From JAEUIG01 sp046349775 (GTDB taxonomy: Bacteria; Planctomycetota; Planctomycetia; Planctomycetales; Planctomycetaceae), in the NCBI GenBank assembly GCA_046349775.1, contig JAXMBS010000012.1, positions 1 to 64,000 on the forward strand: a stretch of 64,000 bases of DNA. Reading direction: 5' to 3'. Position numbers and translations under genes: made by a program. Of the stretch, positions 54,502-62,272 are shown in pieces (position 1 is the stretch's first letter; every line of letters begins with the position of its first letter). A model generated the notes under the pieces. That model saw only the letters and a list, made by a program, of their open reading frames with translations. It did not search any database and had not been told where the DNA came from.

Positions 54502-55539
54502 ATGAAAGCTGCCGTCCTGACCGGGGGTGGAGATTGCCCGGGCCTCAATGCCGTCATTCGGGCCGTCGTGCGGACAATCCATAACGCCGGCGGCGAAACG
54601 ATTGGACTGCTGGAAGGCTGGCGCGGCGCGATCGAAGGGAACTTCGTGCCGCTCAACGCGATGGAGACCGACGAGATCCTGCCCCGCGGCGGCACGATCC
54701 TGGGCTCGTCCCGCACCAATCCGTTCAAGAATCCCGATGATCCGACGCCTGTCCAGAAGATCGCCGACACGTACAAACGACTCGGACTGGATGCCCTGAT
54801 CGCCATCGGCGGCGACGACACTCTGGGAGTGGCCAGCAAGCTGTTCGAGCGACACGGCCTAGGCACGATCGGCGTCCCCAAGACGATCGACAACGACCTC
54901 AGCAGCACGGATTTCACGTTTGGATTCGACACCTGCCTGAACACGGTCATGGACGCCGTCGACAAGCTGCGGACGACGGCGGAGTCGCATCGACGCGTAA
55001 TGGTGGTCGAGTGCATGGGCCGGCATGCCGGCTGGATCACGTGCTTCGCCGGCATAGCCTGTGCGGCGGATGCGATCCTCGTTCCAGAGCACGAAGCGGA
55101 TCTGGATTCGGTGTGCGAACTGCTCAAACGCCGCCGGGACGCCGGCAAGCCGTACGGCATCGTCATGGTTAGCGAAGGGGCCAAGCTCAAAGGGGGAGCC
55201 CTCGTGACCAAAGGCGCCAAGCTCGACCAGTTCGGCCACGCGATGCTGGGGGGCATTGGCGCCCATGTGGCCAAGACGATTGAAGAACGCACCGGCATCG
55301 AGACCCGCGACGTCACGCTCGGCCACCTGCAGCGCGGCGGCTCCCCCAGCGCGTACGACCGGGTACTGGCGACGCGGCTGGGGATTCACGCCGCCCGGCT
55401 GGCGCTGCAGAAGAACTTCGGCAAGATGGTCGCGCTCCGCGGCCTGCACATCGTCGCCGTCCCGCTGGCCGAAGCCGTCGGCGAAATGCGCGAGCTGTAT
55501 CCGGAGTTTATCGACGAGGCGAGCGAATTCCTGCGGTAG
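54502..55539 (+). CDS. pfkA: 6-phosphofructokinase, PPi-type motifs
   Basis: 345 residues; AGGAG lies nine bases upstream of the ATG. N-terminal LTGGGDCPGLNAVIR; donor motif GGDDT at 103-107 and PKTIDND at 126-132; then ECMGRHAGWIT (M-G-R-x-A-G-W) and LGHLQRGGSPSAYDR near the C-terminus. Asp at position 106 and Lys in the catalytic loop argue for pyrophosphate instead of ATP as the phosphate donor. It is shorter and closer to the bacterial group III PFK than the enzyme at 28816. Both glycolytic flux and gluconeogenesis could use it because the PPi reaction is reversible. Confidence 0.93.
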   Translation: MKAAVLTGGGDCPGLNAVIRAVVRTIHNAGGETIGLLEGWRGAIEGNFVPLNAMETDEILPRGGTILGSSRTNPFKNPDDPTPVQKIADTYKRLGLDALIAIGGDDTLGVASKLFERHGLGTIGVPKTIDNDLSSTDFTFGFDTCLNTVMDAVDKLRTTAESHRRVMVVECMGRHAGWITCFAGIACAADAILVPEHEADLDSVCELLKRRRDAGKPYGIVMVSEGAKLKGGALVTKGAKLDQFGHAMLGGIGAHVAKTIEERTGIETRDVTLGHLQRGGSPSAYDRVLATRLGIHAARLALQKNFGKMVALRGLHIVAVPLAEAVGEMRELYPEFIDEASEFLR

Positions 55540-55596
55540 TTGGTTGTCGGTGATCGGTTGTCGGCTGGGAATCGAACACCTCACGCGCGATCATGT

Positions 55597-56641
55597 TCAG
55601 CGAGATCGTTTGAGCAGCTCGACCAGACCTAACTTGCCATTCCGACGAGCCACGTCGATCGGCCGGTTGCCGTCGTCATCGCGACAGGTCAGGTCAGCGC
55701 CGTGCGCGATCAGCAGTTCAAGCGTTCGCGGACCGGTGTTTCGCTCTGCCGCAAAGTGTGCCGCCGTACGTCCCCCCGGACCGCGTCGGTTCACGTCTGC
55801 ACCACGTTTGATCAGCCAGGCCACCGTCCGGTGCGCCGCCTGGTGGGCAAACGTCTGCAGCAGCGTAAACTCGCCAGACACCCTGCCGTCCACCGCAATG
55901 CCCGCCGCCAGCAGCGATTCGGCAATATCGAACGCCGGCGACGCATGCCGCTGATAGTGTCCCAGTGCAGCGAACAGGTCTCGCTCCGATGCAATTGCGC
56001 CATGATTCAACAGAGTGTCGACGAGGACGACATTTCCTGAACTCCAGCAGGCGCAAGTCAGCGGAGTCGCGTCCTCCAGATCGCGGTACCGCGCCCTGGC
56101 ATTGACGTCCGCCCCGTGCGCCAGCAACTGCTCCGCAACGTTCAACTGGGACTTTGTTCCATTCGGGCGGACACGAGCCGGATACGCAGCGCACGCCACG
56201 TGCAGCGGAGTGACCGCAACGCATCCGGGTTCCATATTGGCTGTGCGCCGTGCGTCCTGCGCGAAGCGCCGCAGCCGACGCTTGAGATGAGCCGCTTCTG
56301 CCATCGCGGCCATCGTGAAGATGTTGCGGCTCACGCCGCTCTGCATTACGAATTCCGCGACTTCAAAGTGTCCGCCCCGCATCGTCTCGCAGATCCACGA
56401 CCAGTCCGGCTGTGTTCCCCGGCAAATCCAGTCGCGAACGAAATCCAGGTCCCCTGCGCGGAGTGCCGCTCCGACTGTGCCGGCCGTCACACGCTTGTTG
56501 CCACAGCGTTCTCGCTCTCGTCGCCGCATTCACACATGCCCGGCATGTGCTGTTCAGCCCGTCGGGCGACCTGGCCGACTGATTAAAAGCAGCGCCGGAC
56601 TGCAGCTTGCAGCAGACACGGCAGCGTTTTCTCTCGATCAT
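55597..56641 (-). CDS. Zinc-finger and ankyrin-repeat protein (one frameshift)
   Basis: About 348 residues. The ATG at 56641 overlaps the upstream stop in ATGA. N-terminus MIERKRCRVCCKLQSGAAFN then GLNSTCRACVNA, a four-Cys zinc knuckle of the type in HNH-associated leader domains. The frame shifts at about 56525, then RERERCGNKRVTAGTVGAAL leads into ankyrin repeats: HFEVAEFVMQSG, VTPLHVACAAY to LLAHGADVNARA, ATPLTCACWSSG to LLNHGAIA, TLLQTFAHQAAHRTVAWLIK and GRTAAHFAAERNTG to LLIAHGADLTCRD. It is probably a protein-binding factor. If the shift is real, the ankyrin part would start at the ATG at 56529. Confidence 0.78.
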
Positions 56642-56895
56642 CGCTCGTGTTTCGGCTGAACCAGCCCGCCGAGGGTGCGTCCGATCGCTGCGCATGGTGG
56701 TACGATCCCTGCGGCGATGACGAACTTGAAGAACAGGTAGTAGCAACCCGACGCCAGCAGCGTCAATCCGACGCCGGCCGCTATGCCCAGCAGCAGTCCG
56801 AGCCAGTCGAAAACGCGATACGCGGCCAGCTTCTGGTAACGAACCCGGTGGATCGACGCAGCGAGGCCGACGATCAGGCGATCTGCCGACGACAT
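56638..56895 (-). CDS. Small two-helix membrane protein
   Basis: 85 residues from the ATG at 56895: MSSADRLIVGLAASIHRVRY, helix LGLLLGIAAGVGLTLLASGC, then FKFVIAAGIVPPCAAIG. Its TGA overlaps the ATG of the zinc-finger/ankyrin gene, so the two are coupled. Function unknown; a membrane anchor or partner for the ankyrin protein is a reasonable guess. Confidence 0.6.
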   Translation of the reverse strand: MSSADRLIVGLAASIHRVRYQKLAAYRVFDWLGLLLGIAAGVGLTLLASGCYYLFFKFVIAAGIVPPCAAIGRTLGGLVQPKHER

Positions 56896-57262
56896 CGGAA
56901 CAGCACAGCAGGCGCTCCCCAGCCGAAAATACCATGGTCCCGCCGGTGAACGGTCAGGCACCGTGAACACCAGCAGCGACGGCTGCGCCGAGCATGACGC
57001 ACGTTGACCGTCAGCGATCCCTTTTGTGCGGCGAGAGTGTATGCGCCGGCGACGTTCGATGCCGTTTTCTGGCCGAAAGCGGTCGCTCGCGTTGAATGAG
57101 ACAGGATGGTAGCCGATCGCGATATCTCTCGTTGATCTTGGGGGCAGCCGGTTCAACGGCGTCGCGGCGCCAGTCGACCAACGTGATTTTTGCGCAATCC
57201 AGAAAAAACGGGGTATGGATCGTTTGACGGTCAGTAACCTGGCCGCTAGATTGTCGCTCAAT

Positions 57263-57320
57263 GTGGGGAATCAACCCAATTCGATCTTTTTCAAATCAAC
57301 TCTGTGGGATTTCAGCCCAC
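57263..57320 (+). promoter_or_regulatory. Possible MraZ-type boxes before mraZ
   Basis: TGGGG at 57264-57268 with ACCCA seven bases later, and GTGGG (57304-57308) with CCCAC (57316-57320). MraZ normally binds TGGG repeats near its own promoter. The boxes here are inverted pairs, not the usual direct repeats, so the assignment is tentative. The 477 bases upstream of mraZ hold no other recognisable feature. Confidence 0.35.
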
Positions 57321-57372
57321 GCCACGGACCTGGCAGTTCTTCGGTTCGGAACCGTAATCGTCTCCGCCGCCG

Positions 57373-57861
57373 ATGCCTGCCACGCCTGAAACGTTCATCA
57401 CCGGCGAAGTGAAGCGGACGCTCGACGAGCGGTTCCGCCTGACGCTGCCGCCGGAGATGGCCGACGCGGTCACGGACGAGACCGGCCAGACCATCGTCGC
57501 CAAAGAACGCTTCGGGTGCCTCAGCCTGTGGCGGGCGCAAGACTGGCAATCGCGTCTCGATGACGGGGTGGCCCTGATTCGGCAGAAGATTGCCGCTGGC
57601 CGGATGGAGCAGAAGTGGAACGACGTCCAGCGTCTGGGACGACTGCTGGCGACCCGTTCCATGACGACCAAATTGGCCAATCGTTCGCGGCTCCTGATTC
57701 CGGAGGGCTTCCGGGAGTTTCTCGGCGTGCCCGCCGGTCAGGATGTGATGGTGGTTGGCGCGGCGATCTGCGTGGAGGTCTGGAATCCGAACGCCTGGCT
57801 GGAGCAGCTCAAGCAGGACATGCCCCAGTTCGGTGAGATGTTCAAGGAACTCAGCGGTTGA
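57373..57861 (+). CDS. mraZ: MraZ transcriptional regulator
   Basis: 162 residues. Two SpoVT/AbrB-like halves: GEVKRTLDERFRLTLPPEMA in the first and SMTTKLANRSRLLIPEGFRE in the second, the second with the usual R-x-x-I/L-P element. MraZ represses or tunes the division/cell-wall (dcw) cluster. Here it is not followed by rsmH (mraW) or any dcw gene; the next gene is a QueD-like protein on the other strand. Planctomycetes lack FtsZ and have a dispersed dcw set, which fits. A start at the second in-frame Met is unlikely because the N-terminal strand would be lost. Confidence 0.9.
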   Translation: MPATPETFITGEVKRTLDERFRLTLPPEMADAVTDETGQTIVAKERFGCLSLWRAQDWQSRLDDGVALIRQKIAAGRMEQKWNDVQRLGRLLATRSMTTKLANRSRLLIPEGFREFLGVPAGQDVMVVGAAICVEVWNPNAWLEQLKQDMPQFGEMFKELSG

Positions 57862-58087
57862 GCGTGACGTACTTGCGGCGGGCGGTGAACCCGCCGCTCA
57901 GCAGCGCCCGGAGATCGGAGAGAAAAGCGACGAACTTACTCAGTACCCCTTCCCGATACCGAATGCCCACACATCGGTATCACCAAGGATGGCCGTCGGC
58001 AAGGAAGCCTACTTTTCTCTCCGATCCCCGGGCGCAGCAGCAGACATCGAAACAAGGACGTCATTGGGGCAGGGAAGCCACTTCTTA

Positions 58088-58180
58088 CTCTAGAGGAGCA
58101 AACGAGCAGTGAATTAAAGGAGCAAAGGGATGGGACGCGATGGCTTTTTCCCTTTGTACCTCTGATCCTTGGCTCGTCGA
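58088..58180. repeat. Word-repeat element 13 (imperfect inverted arms)
   Basis: Left arm contains GAGGAGCAAACGAGC and AAAGGAGCAAAGGG (58093-58130). The complement of the right arm (58146-58180) reads CGAGCCAAGGATCAGAGGTA and CAAAGGG. It lies between convergent mraZ and the QueD-like gene in a 324-base gap; the rest of the gap shows no gene. Confidence 0.55.
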
Positions 58181-58185
58181 TCGTT

Positions 58186-58683
58186 TCAATTTCGGATCTC
58201 ACACGTCGCCCACTGACCGAAGTTCTCTTCGACGTGGACGCGGAGCCAGGTGAGCGCTCGCCCGGCTTCTCCCAACTTCATCCGCAGTTGCGCTCCGATC
58301 CAGTGCGCCAGCAGCTCGGCGGTCGTCTGCGCAATCGGTAAGAGCCGGCAGTCCTCCCTGGGAAACACCCACCGCTTGTCGTCATAGCGCGCTTCGACTT
58401 CCCGCTCTCCTGCAGCGACCTTGATCTGCGGGTGATTGAGCGGCAGGAGCATCCGGTGGTCGAGGTCCGCCACGATCGCCTGCAGCGTATCCCGCAGCGC
58501 GATGAAGTCGAACACGTACCCGTTCTGGTCCAGCGGTCCGCACACATCGACGCACGTCCGCCAATTGTGCCCGTGGATTCGCTCGCAGATCTGGCCGGCG
58601 GGCGACTCGATCGTGATGAAATGCCCGGCGCTGAACACCAGGTGATCCTTCGTCACGCGGACGCGATAACTATTTGACGGCAT
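58186..58683 (-). CDS. 6-pyruvoyl-tetrahydropterin synthase/QueD-like protein
   Basis: 165 residues from the ATG at 58683 with AGGTGAG four bases upstream. Zinc ligands are in FSAGHF and HGHNW, and the Cys of ICERIHGHNW is at the catalytic position; ADLDHRMLLPLNHP and PTAELLAHW-like text (QTTAELLAHWIG) follow, ending VHVEENFGQWATCE. Two roles are possible: 6-carboxytetrahydropterin synthase in queuosine synthesis, or a pterin step in tetrahydromethanopterin synthesis, since a CitG-like gene follows. The context slightly favours the second; I therefore give no symbol. Confidence 0.88.
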   Translation of the reverse strand: MPSNSYRVRVTKDHLVFSAGHFITIESPAGQICERIHGHNWRTCVDVCGPLDQNGYVFDFIALRDTLQAIVADLDHRMLLPLNHPQIKVAAGEREVEARYDDKRWVFPREDCRLLPIAQTTAELLAHWIGAQLRMKLGEAGRALTWLRVHVEENFGQWATCEIRN

Positions 58684-58706
58684 CGTCTCACCTGACAATT
58701 CAAAGG

Positions 58707-59025
58707 AAATAAGAACAGGAGGTAACGGAGGATACAGAGGCCGCAGAGCGACGTGTCAGCACTGCGGCGTTTCGTATTCTTGGTGGTCTGGATTCGCGAT
58801 TCCAATGCGGCAGGCGCAATGCCGGGAGGGCGAGGCTCCTGCCGAGCCGCTCGTGTTCATGCCTGTTGATGAACCACCAATTATGCGAACGGAATCCGAC
58901 TTGGACCAAATCTCTGCCGAGGTCTGAAATCACATCAATCGAGGAATCTTGCCAGGAACGAGCAAGCGATACTTCAGCATTGCCTCAGTTTCCTTTCCGT
59001 GGCCTCTGTTTCCTCTTGTTCAATT
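58707..59025. repeat. Nonad word element 14 (inverted arms, long centre)
   Basis: Left arm in 9-base words AACAGGAGG, TAACGGAGG, ATACAGAGG, CCGCAGAGC (58714-58749). The complement of the right arm (58983-59020) reads AACAAGAGG, AAACAGAGG, CCACGGAAA. About 230 bases separate the arms. The right arm overlaps the last codons and stop of the CitG-like gene. Confidence 0.78.
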
Positions 59026-59878
59026 TTTTTCCGTCGTCGGAGTGGGCGACCAGTTGCAGTCGCGTTGCGCCGCGAACAATGTTGCCGCCACCAAGTCGGC
59101 CGTCGTTCCCGGGTTGCGCCGATGACCATCACCGCGCAGCCAACAGTCCAGTTCTTTGCAGAGTTTTACGCCTCCCGCACTCTGCGGCCAGCCCGCCTTC
59201 AACACCGACCCGGCCCGAAGCGCCGATTCGTTTGCAATCGCGGTACCGCACTTCCGGGTGATCAGCGTATCCGGCAATGCCGCCATCAGCGACAGGTGCA
59301 GTCCGACGACCGCCATTGCTGCACTCCCGCAGCGCTCGGTCCACTTCAGCAGTTCGGGCAGGGCAAACTCAAGGACATCGCGAAGCCGCATATTGCGCCG
59401 CGATGCGGTCGCGTTCGGCCGCCATTCGCATGATGTCCACCAGGGGCCGCGTCGGCTCCTGCGAAAGGTCTTCCTCGGTCGAGGTTCCCATGCCGCCCGG
59501 CTGCGCACGTCGAATCGCACGATACACGAGACGCGAATCTCCGACTGTCGTGGCCGCCAGCACATCAACGATCCCGTGGCTCAGCGGACGATCCCGCGGC
59601 GCCGCGGCCAGCGGTGCGAGCAGCAAAATGACGCCCAGATTTGTATTCCGTCCCAACGCGTGCTGAGTGGCCTCGACGGCCGCCAGAATGGCGGCTGAGA
59701 ATCCGCCGGCAGAGGGTCGGGCCAGGATCGGCGCAATGATCTCGGCCGACCGCAGGAAATCGTCCGCTGTCAGGTCTTCAAACGCAGCGTCCGGATGCAC
59801 GTTCCCCGGCTTGGGCGCCAGCACCTCCAGCCGGCAGCTTGTGCGAATCCAGTCGGCGATGCGCAGCCAGTCTTCCAA
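59020..59878 (-). CDS. CitG-like triphosphoribosyl-dephospho-CoA synthase family protein (frameshifted)
   Basis: About 285 residues. The start is unsure; a TTG at 59878 is used. LEVLAPKPGNVHPDAAFEDL (the KPG-n-V motif), ARPSAGGFSAAILAAVEATQ, LGVILLLAPLAAAPRDRP and YRAIRRAQPGGMGTSTEEDL, then a shift at about 59390 and LRDVLEFALPELLKWTERCG, RKCGTAIANESALRAGSVLK, LDCWLRGDGHRRNPGTTADL (the NPGTTADL motif) and VAATLFAAQ. CitG proper makes the citrate-lyase cofactor precursor, but no citrate-lyase genes are near. CitG-like genes occur in planctomycetes and methylotrophs that use H4MPT-linked C1 transfer, which is my preferred reading. The last codons come from the nonad element. Confidence 0.82.
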
Positions 59879-59959
59879 TTTTGAACCATCCTGCGATGAT
59901 GCGCGAAACCGCAAGCGCGAATGAGATCGCGTCTTGCTTCGAACTTCGGATTTCCGACT

Positions 59960-60334
59960 ATGCCTACCGTGGCCATCATCGGCGCCAGCACTGACCGCAG
60001 CAAGTTCGGCAACAAGTCGGTCCGCGCGCATCAAGCCGCCGGCTATCAGGTGTTCCCCGTGCACCCGAAGGAGACTGAAGTCGAAGGGCTGGTCTGCTAT
60101 CCGTCGCTGGCGGACTTGCCGGTCAAGTCACTGGACCGCGTGAGCCTGTATCTGCCGCCGGCCGTTGCGGTCAAGGTTCTCGATGAAATCGCCGACGTCG
60201 AAACCGGCGAAGTCTGGCTCAACCCCGGTGTATCGGATGAGGCCGTCCGCACACGCGCTCAGAAACTCGGACTGAACGTCATCGAGGGTTGCAGCATTGT
60301 TGCCCTCGGGTTGTCGCCGTCGCAGTTTCCGTAG
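59960..60334 (+). CDS. CoA-binding protein (COG1832)
   Basis: 124 residues from the ATG at 59960. A single Rossmann fold: TVAIIGASTDRSKFGNKSVR, YQVFPVHPKETEVEGLVCYP, VWLNPGVSDEAVRTRAQKLG and a final VIEGCSIVAL (the conserved Cys). These small proteins resemble the CoA-binding domain of succinyl-CoA synthetase; their job is unclear. Divergent from the CitG-like gene with about 80 bases between starts. CoA-type ligand for both proteins is a possible link. Confidence 0.9.
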   Translation: MPTVAIIGASTDRSKFGNKSVRAHQAAGYQVFPVHPKETEVEGLVCYPSLADLPVKSLDRVSLYLPPAVAVKVLDEIADVETGEVWLNPGVSDEAVRTRAQKLGLNVIEGCSIVALGLSPSQFP

Positions 60335-60428
60335 AGCGCACTTCGTGGCGGGACCGCGATCAGCACTTGTCCGAACGTCACGCACGGTCGAATTGCGGCT
60401 TTCGTCAGCAAGCGAACTGGGGGCCATT

Positions 60429-60449
60429 CGCTCCCTGACAGTCGCGGCT
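60429..60449. repeat. Single arm of the AGCCGCGACCGTCAGG repeat
   Basis: CGCTCCCTGACAGTCGCGGC, the same word as the right arm of the hairpin at 30154-30174, and again placed right at the 3' end of a minus-strand gene (stop at 60461). No left arm follows here. Confidence 0.6.
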
Positions 60450-60460
60450 AGTAGTACGAC

Positions 60461-62113
60461 TTACCGGTCGCCACCGCGCCAGCAGCACTTGGTCCCGGCG
60501 ATCATGTCGTGCAGCCCGCGCTTTTGCGGCAGCGCCGCCAGCAGGTAACCCAAATTGAGGGTAATGATGCAAATGAACCGTCCCAGCACGCGCAGCGACG
60601 CCTGCTTTAGCGACAACTGCTTGTTGTTCACGTCGTTGATGATCAGCCCGAACGCGTCTTTGCCGATCGTCGTCCGGGTTGTCGTCGACTCCTGGACAGC
60701 AAAGTACATCCAGAACATATAACCGCTCCACAATAAACCGGTGAATGGCGCGAGGGCCGGCACAAACCACCATGTCAGGAACATCAGGGCGTTAACCGCC
60801 CACCCGACGAGCACCGCCTTCGGCTCCTTCACCACCAGAATGCTGGCAAACGGCCACAGAAAACGGTCGACCGTATATGCCAGGAACCGCACCCAGAACG
60901 TTGCCGGGGTGTTCGGCGGCAGGTAGTTCACAAGATCCAGCTTCTCGCGATTGTAGTGCCCCAGCAGGCCGTTGACGCGCATCATGAACACGGCCGGGAA
61001 CGCCGCAACCAGCCAGATGGGCGTCAAGAACAGGAATCCCGCCGTGATCTTCAGCGGCGCCATGCACAACTGAAACACAAACTTTGTCGGATCGGGCTGC
61101 GAATCGCCGGTCAACTGCAGGAACCAGGTGGTGATCTTCAGGCACACGTCATGCACGTTCCCGCCGAGAAACGGATTGCCGCCGCCGTCCAACCCCATCA
61201 GCCAGATCAGCGGTGCCGCGACAACCAGCACCGGCAGCAAGGCCAGTAAGAACAGCACGCAGTAGAAGACTGCCGGACCGAAGTTTCTGGCCAGGATCTT
61301 CAGCATCTCCCAGCCGACAAACGCTTTGTACGTGTACTTCTGCGTCAGATGGACGGTTGCCAGCGGATAGAACAGCGGCACCAGCAGTATCGTGAAAACC
61401 AGCGGTCCGCCGCAGATGAACGGCCAGAACAGGAACCGCAGGCCCAGCGAGATGACGCTGAACATGTCGAAATTGATCCGCTCCAGGATCTTTTCGTCCT
61501 TGGTCATCGTGGACTCGATGACCTTGTAGGTCAGGAACCAGAACCAACCGAGGATGCCCAGCAACGTCAGCAGCGCCAGCATGCCCCAGAAGAACTTCGG
61601 AGGTGCCTTCGTTGAGTAAGAGACCATTCCCATGCAGCCATTCGACAGCACTGCCAGCACCGACATGTACCAGCCGGTGCGCAGCGCCATCCCCTTGTGT
61701 TCCCTCACAAACTGGATGCTGTCGCTGATCGACTTCGAGTAAAACAGGGCCGGGTCAGGCCCTTTGCGGGCGCGTTTTTTCGCTTCCCGGGCGTCCATCG
61801 CGCCCGTTTCCGTGTTCATCCCGCAACTGCGGCACACCGGATCGTCGCCCGTCATCTCCTCCGCGCAGAATGGGCAAATGCGCTCTTCGCCGCTTTCCGC
61901 ATGGGACAGATCGAGTCCGGCCATGAACTCCGCCGTGTCCATCGTGGATGGTTGTTTGGCGGACTTTCCCGGCTTGGATGGCTTCGGTTGTCCGTCCTCC
62001 GCCGGTACTTTCAGCTTCTGGCCGCACTGCGGGCACTGAATCACCTTGCCGCGCGCCTTGTCCGGGGCGCTGAGCGTCTTGTCGCAGCCGCGGCAACGAA
62101 TCTTCACCGGCAT
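60461..62113 (-). CDS. Zinc-ribbon membrane protein with C-terminal RDD domain
   Basis: 550 residues from the ATG at 62113. N-terminal zinc ribbon 1 (KIRCRGCDKTLSAPDKARGK to CPQCGQKL), a Lys/Pro/Ser linker, zinc ribbon 2 (RICPFCAEEMTGDDPVCRSC). Then about six hydrophobic helices (GWYMSVLAVLSNGCMGMVS and on to LLVPLFYPLA and LFLLALLPVLVVAAPLIWLM), and from about 435 an RDD domain (VNALMFLTWWFVPALAPFTG, TRTTIGKDAFGLIINDVNN, LPQKRGLHDMIAGTKCCW). This layout is common in planctomycete genomes; the substrate or partner is unknown. Convergent with the CoA-binding gene. Confidence 0.88.
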   Translation of the reverse strand: MPVKIRCRGCDKTLSAPDKARGKVIQCPQCGQKLKVPAEDGQPKPSKPGKSAKQPSTMDTAEFMAGLDLSHAESGEERICPFCAEEMTGDDPVCRSCGMNTETGAMDAREAKKRARKGPDPALFYSKSISDSIQFVREHKGMALRTGWYMSVLAVLSNGCMGMVSYSTKAPPKFFWGMLALLTLLGILGWFWFLTYKVIESTMTKDEKILERINFDMFSVISLGLRFLFWPFICGGPLVFTILLVPLFYPLATVHLTQKYTYKAFVGWEMLKILARNFGPAVFYCVLFLLALLPVLVVAAPLIWLMGLDGGGNPFLGGNVHDVCLKITTWFLQLTGDSQPDPTKFVFQLCMAPLKITAGFLFLTPIWLVAAFPAVFMMRVNGLLGHYNREKLDLVNYLPPNTPATFWVRFLAYTVDRFLWPFASILVVKEPKAVLVGWAVNALMFLTWWFVPALAPFTGLLWSGYMFWMYFAVQESTTTRTTIGKDAFGLIINDVNNKQLSLKQASLRVLGRFICIITLNLGYLLAALPQKRGLHDMIAGTKCCWRGGDR

Positions 62114-62272
62114 AACAGCCTGCTCCAATACTCGGCGGATTCCGCCTCATTGAGAATACTGCCTGCCACTGTACCATCTTCGGGACCAGTTGCACGCGTT
62201 CGTTGTTCGGGAGGGTGAGGCTCCCGCCGAGCCGCGCGTCAACAGAAAGTTCGTCCCGAATCGATCGTGCCG

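Noticed and set aside
59020..59878. Citrate lyase cofactor gene citG
   Set aside because: No citCDEFX or malonate decarboxylase genes are nearby; the family is broader than citrate lyase.
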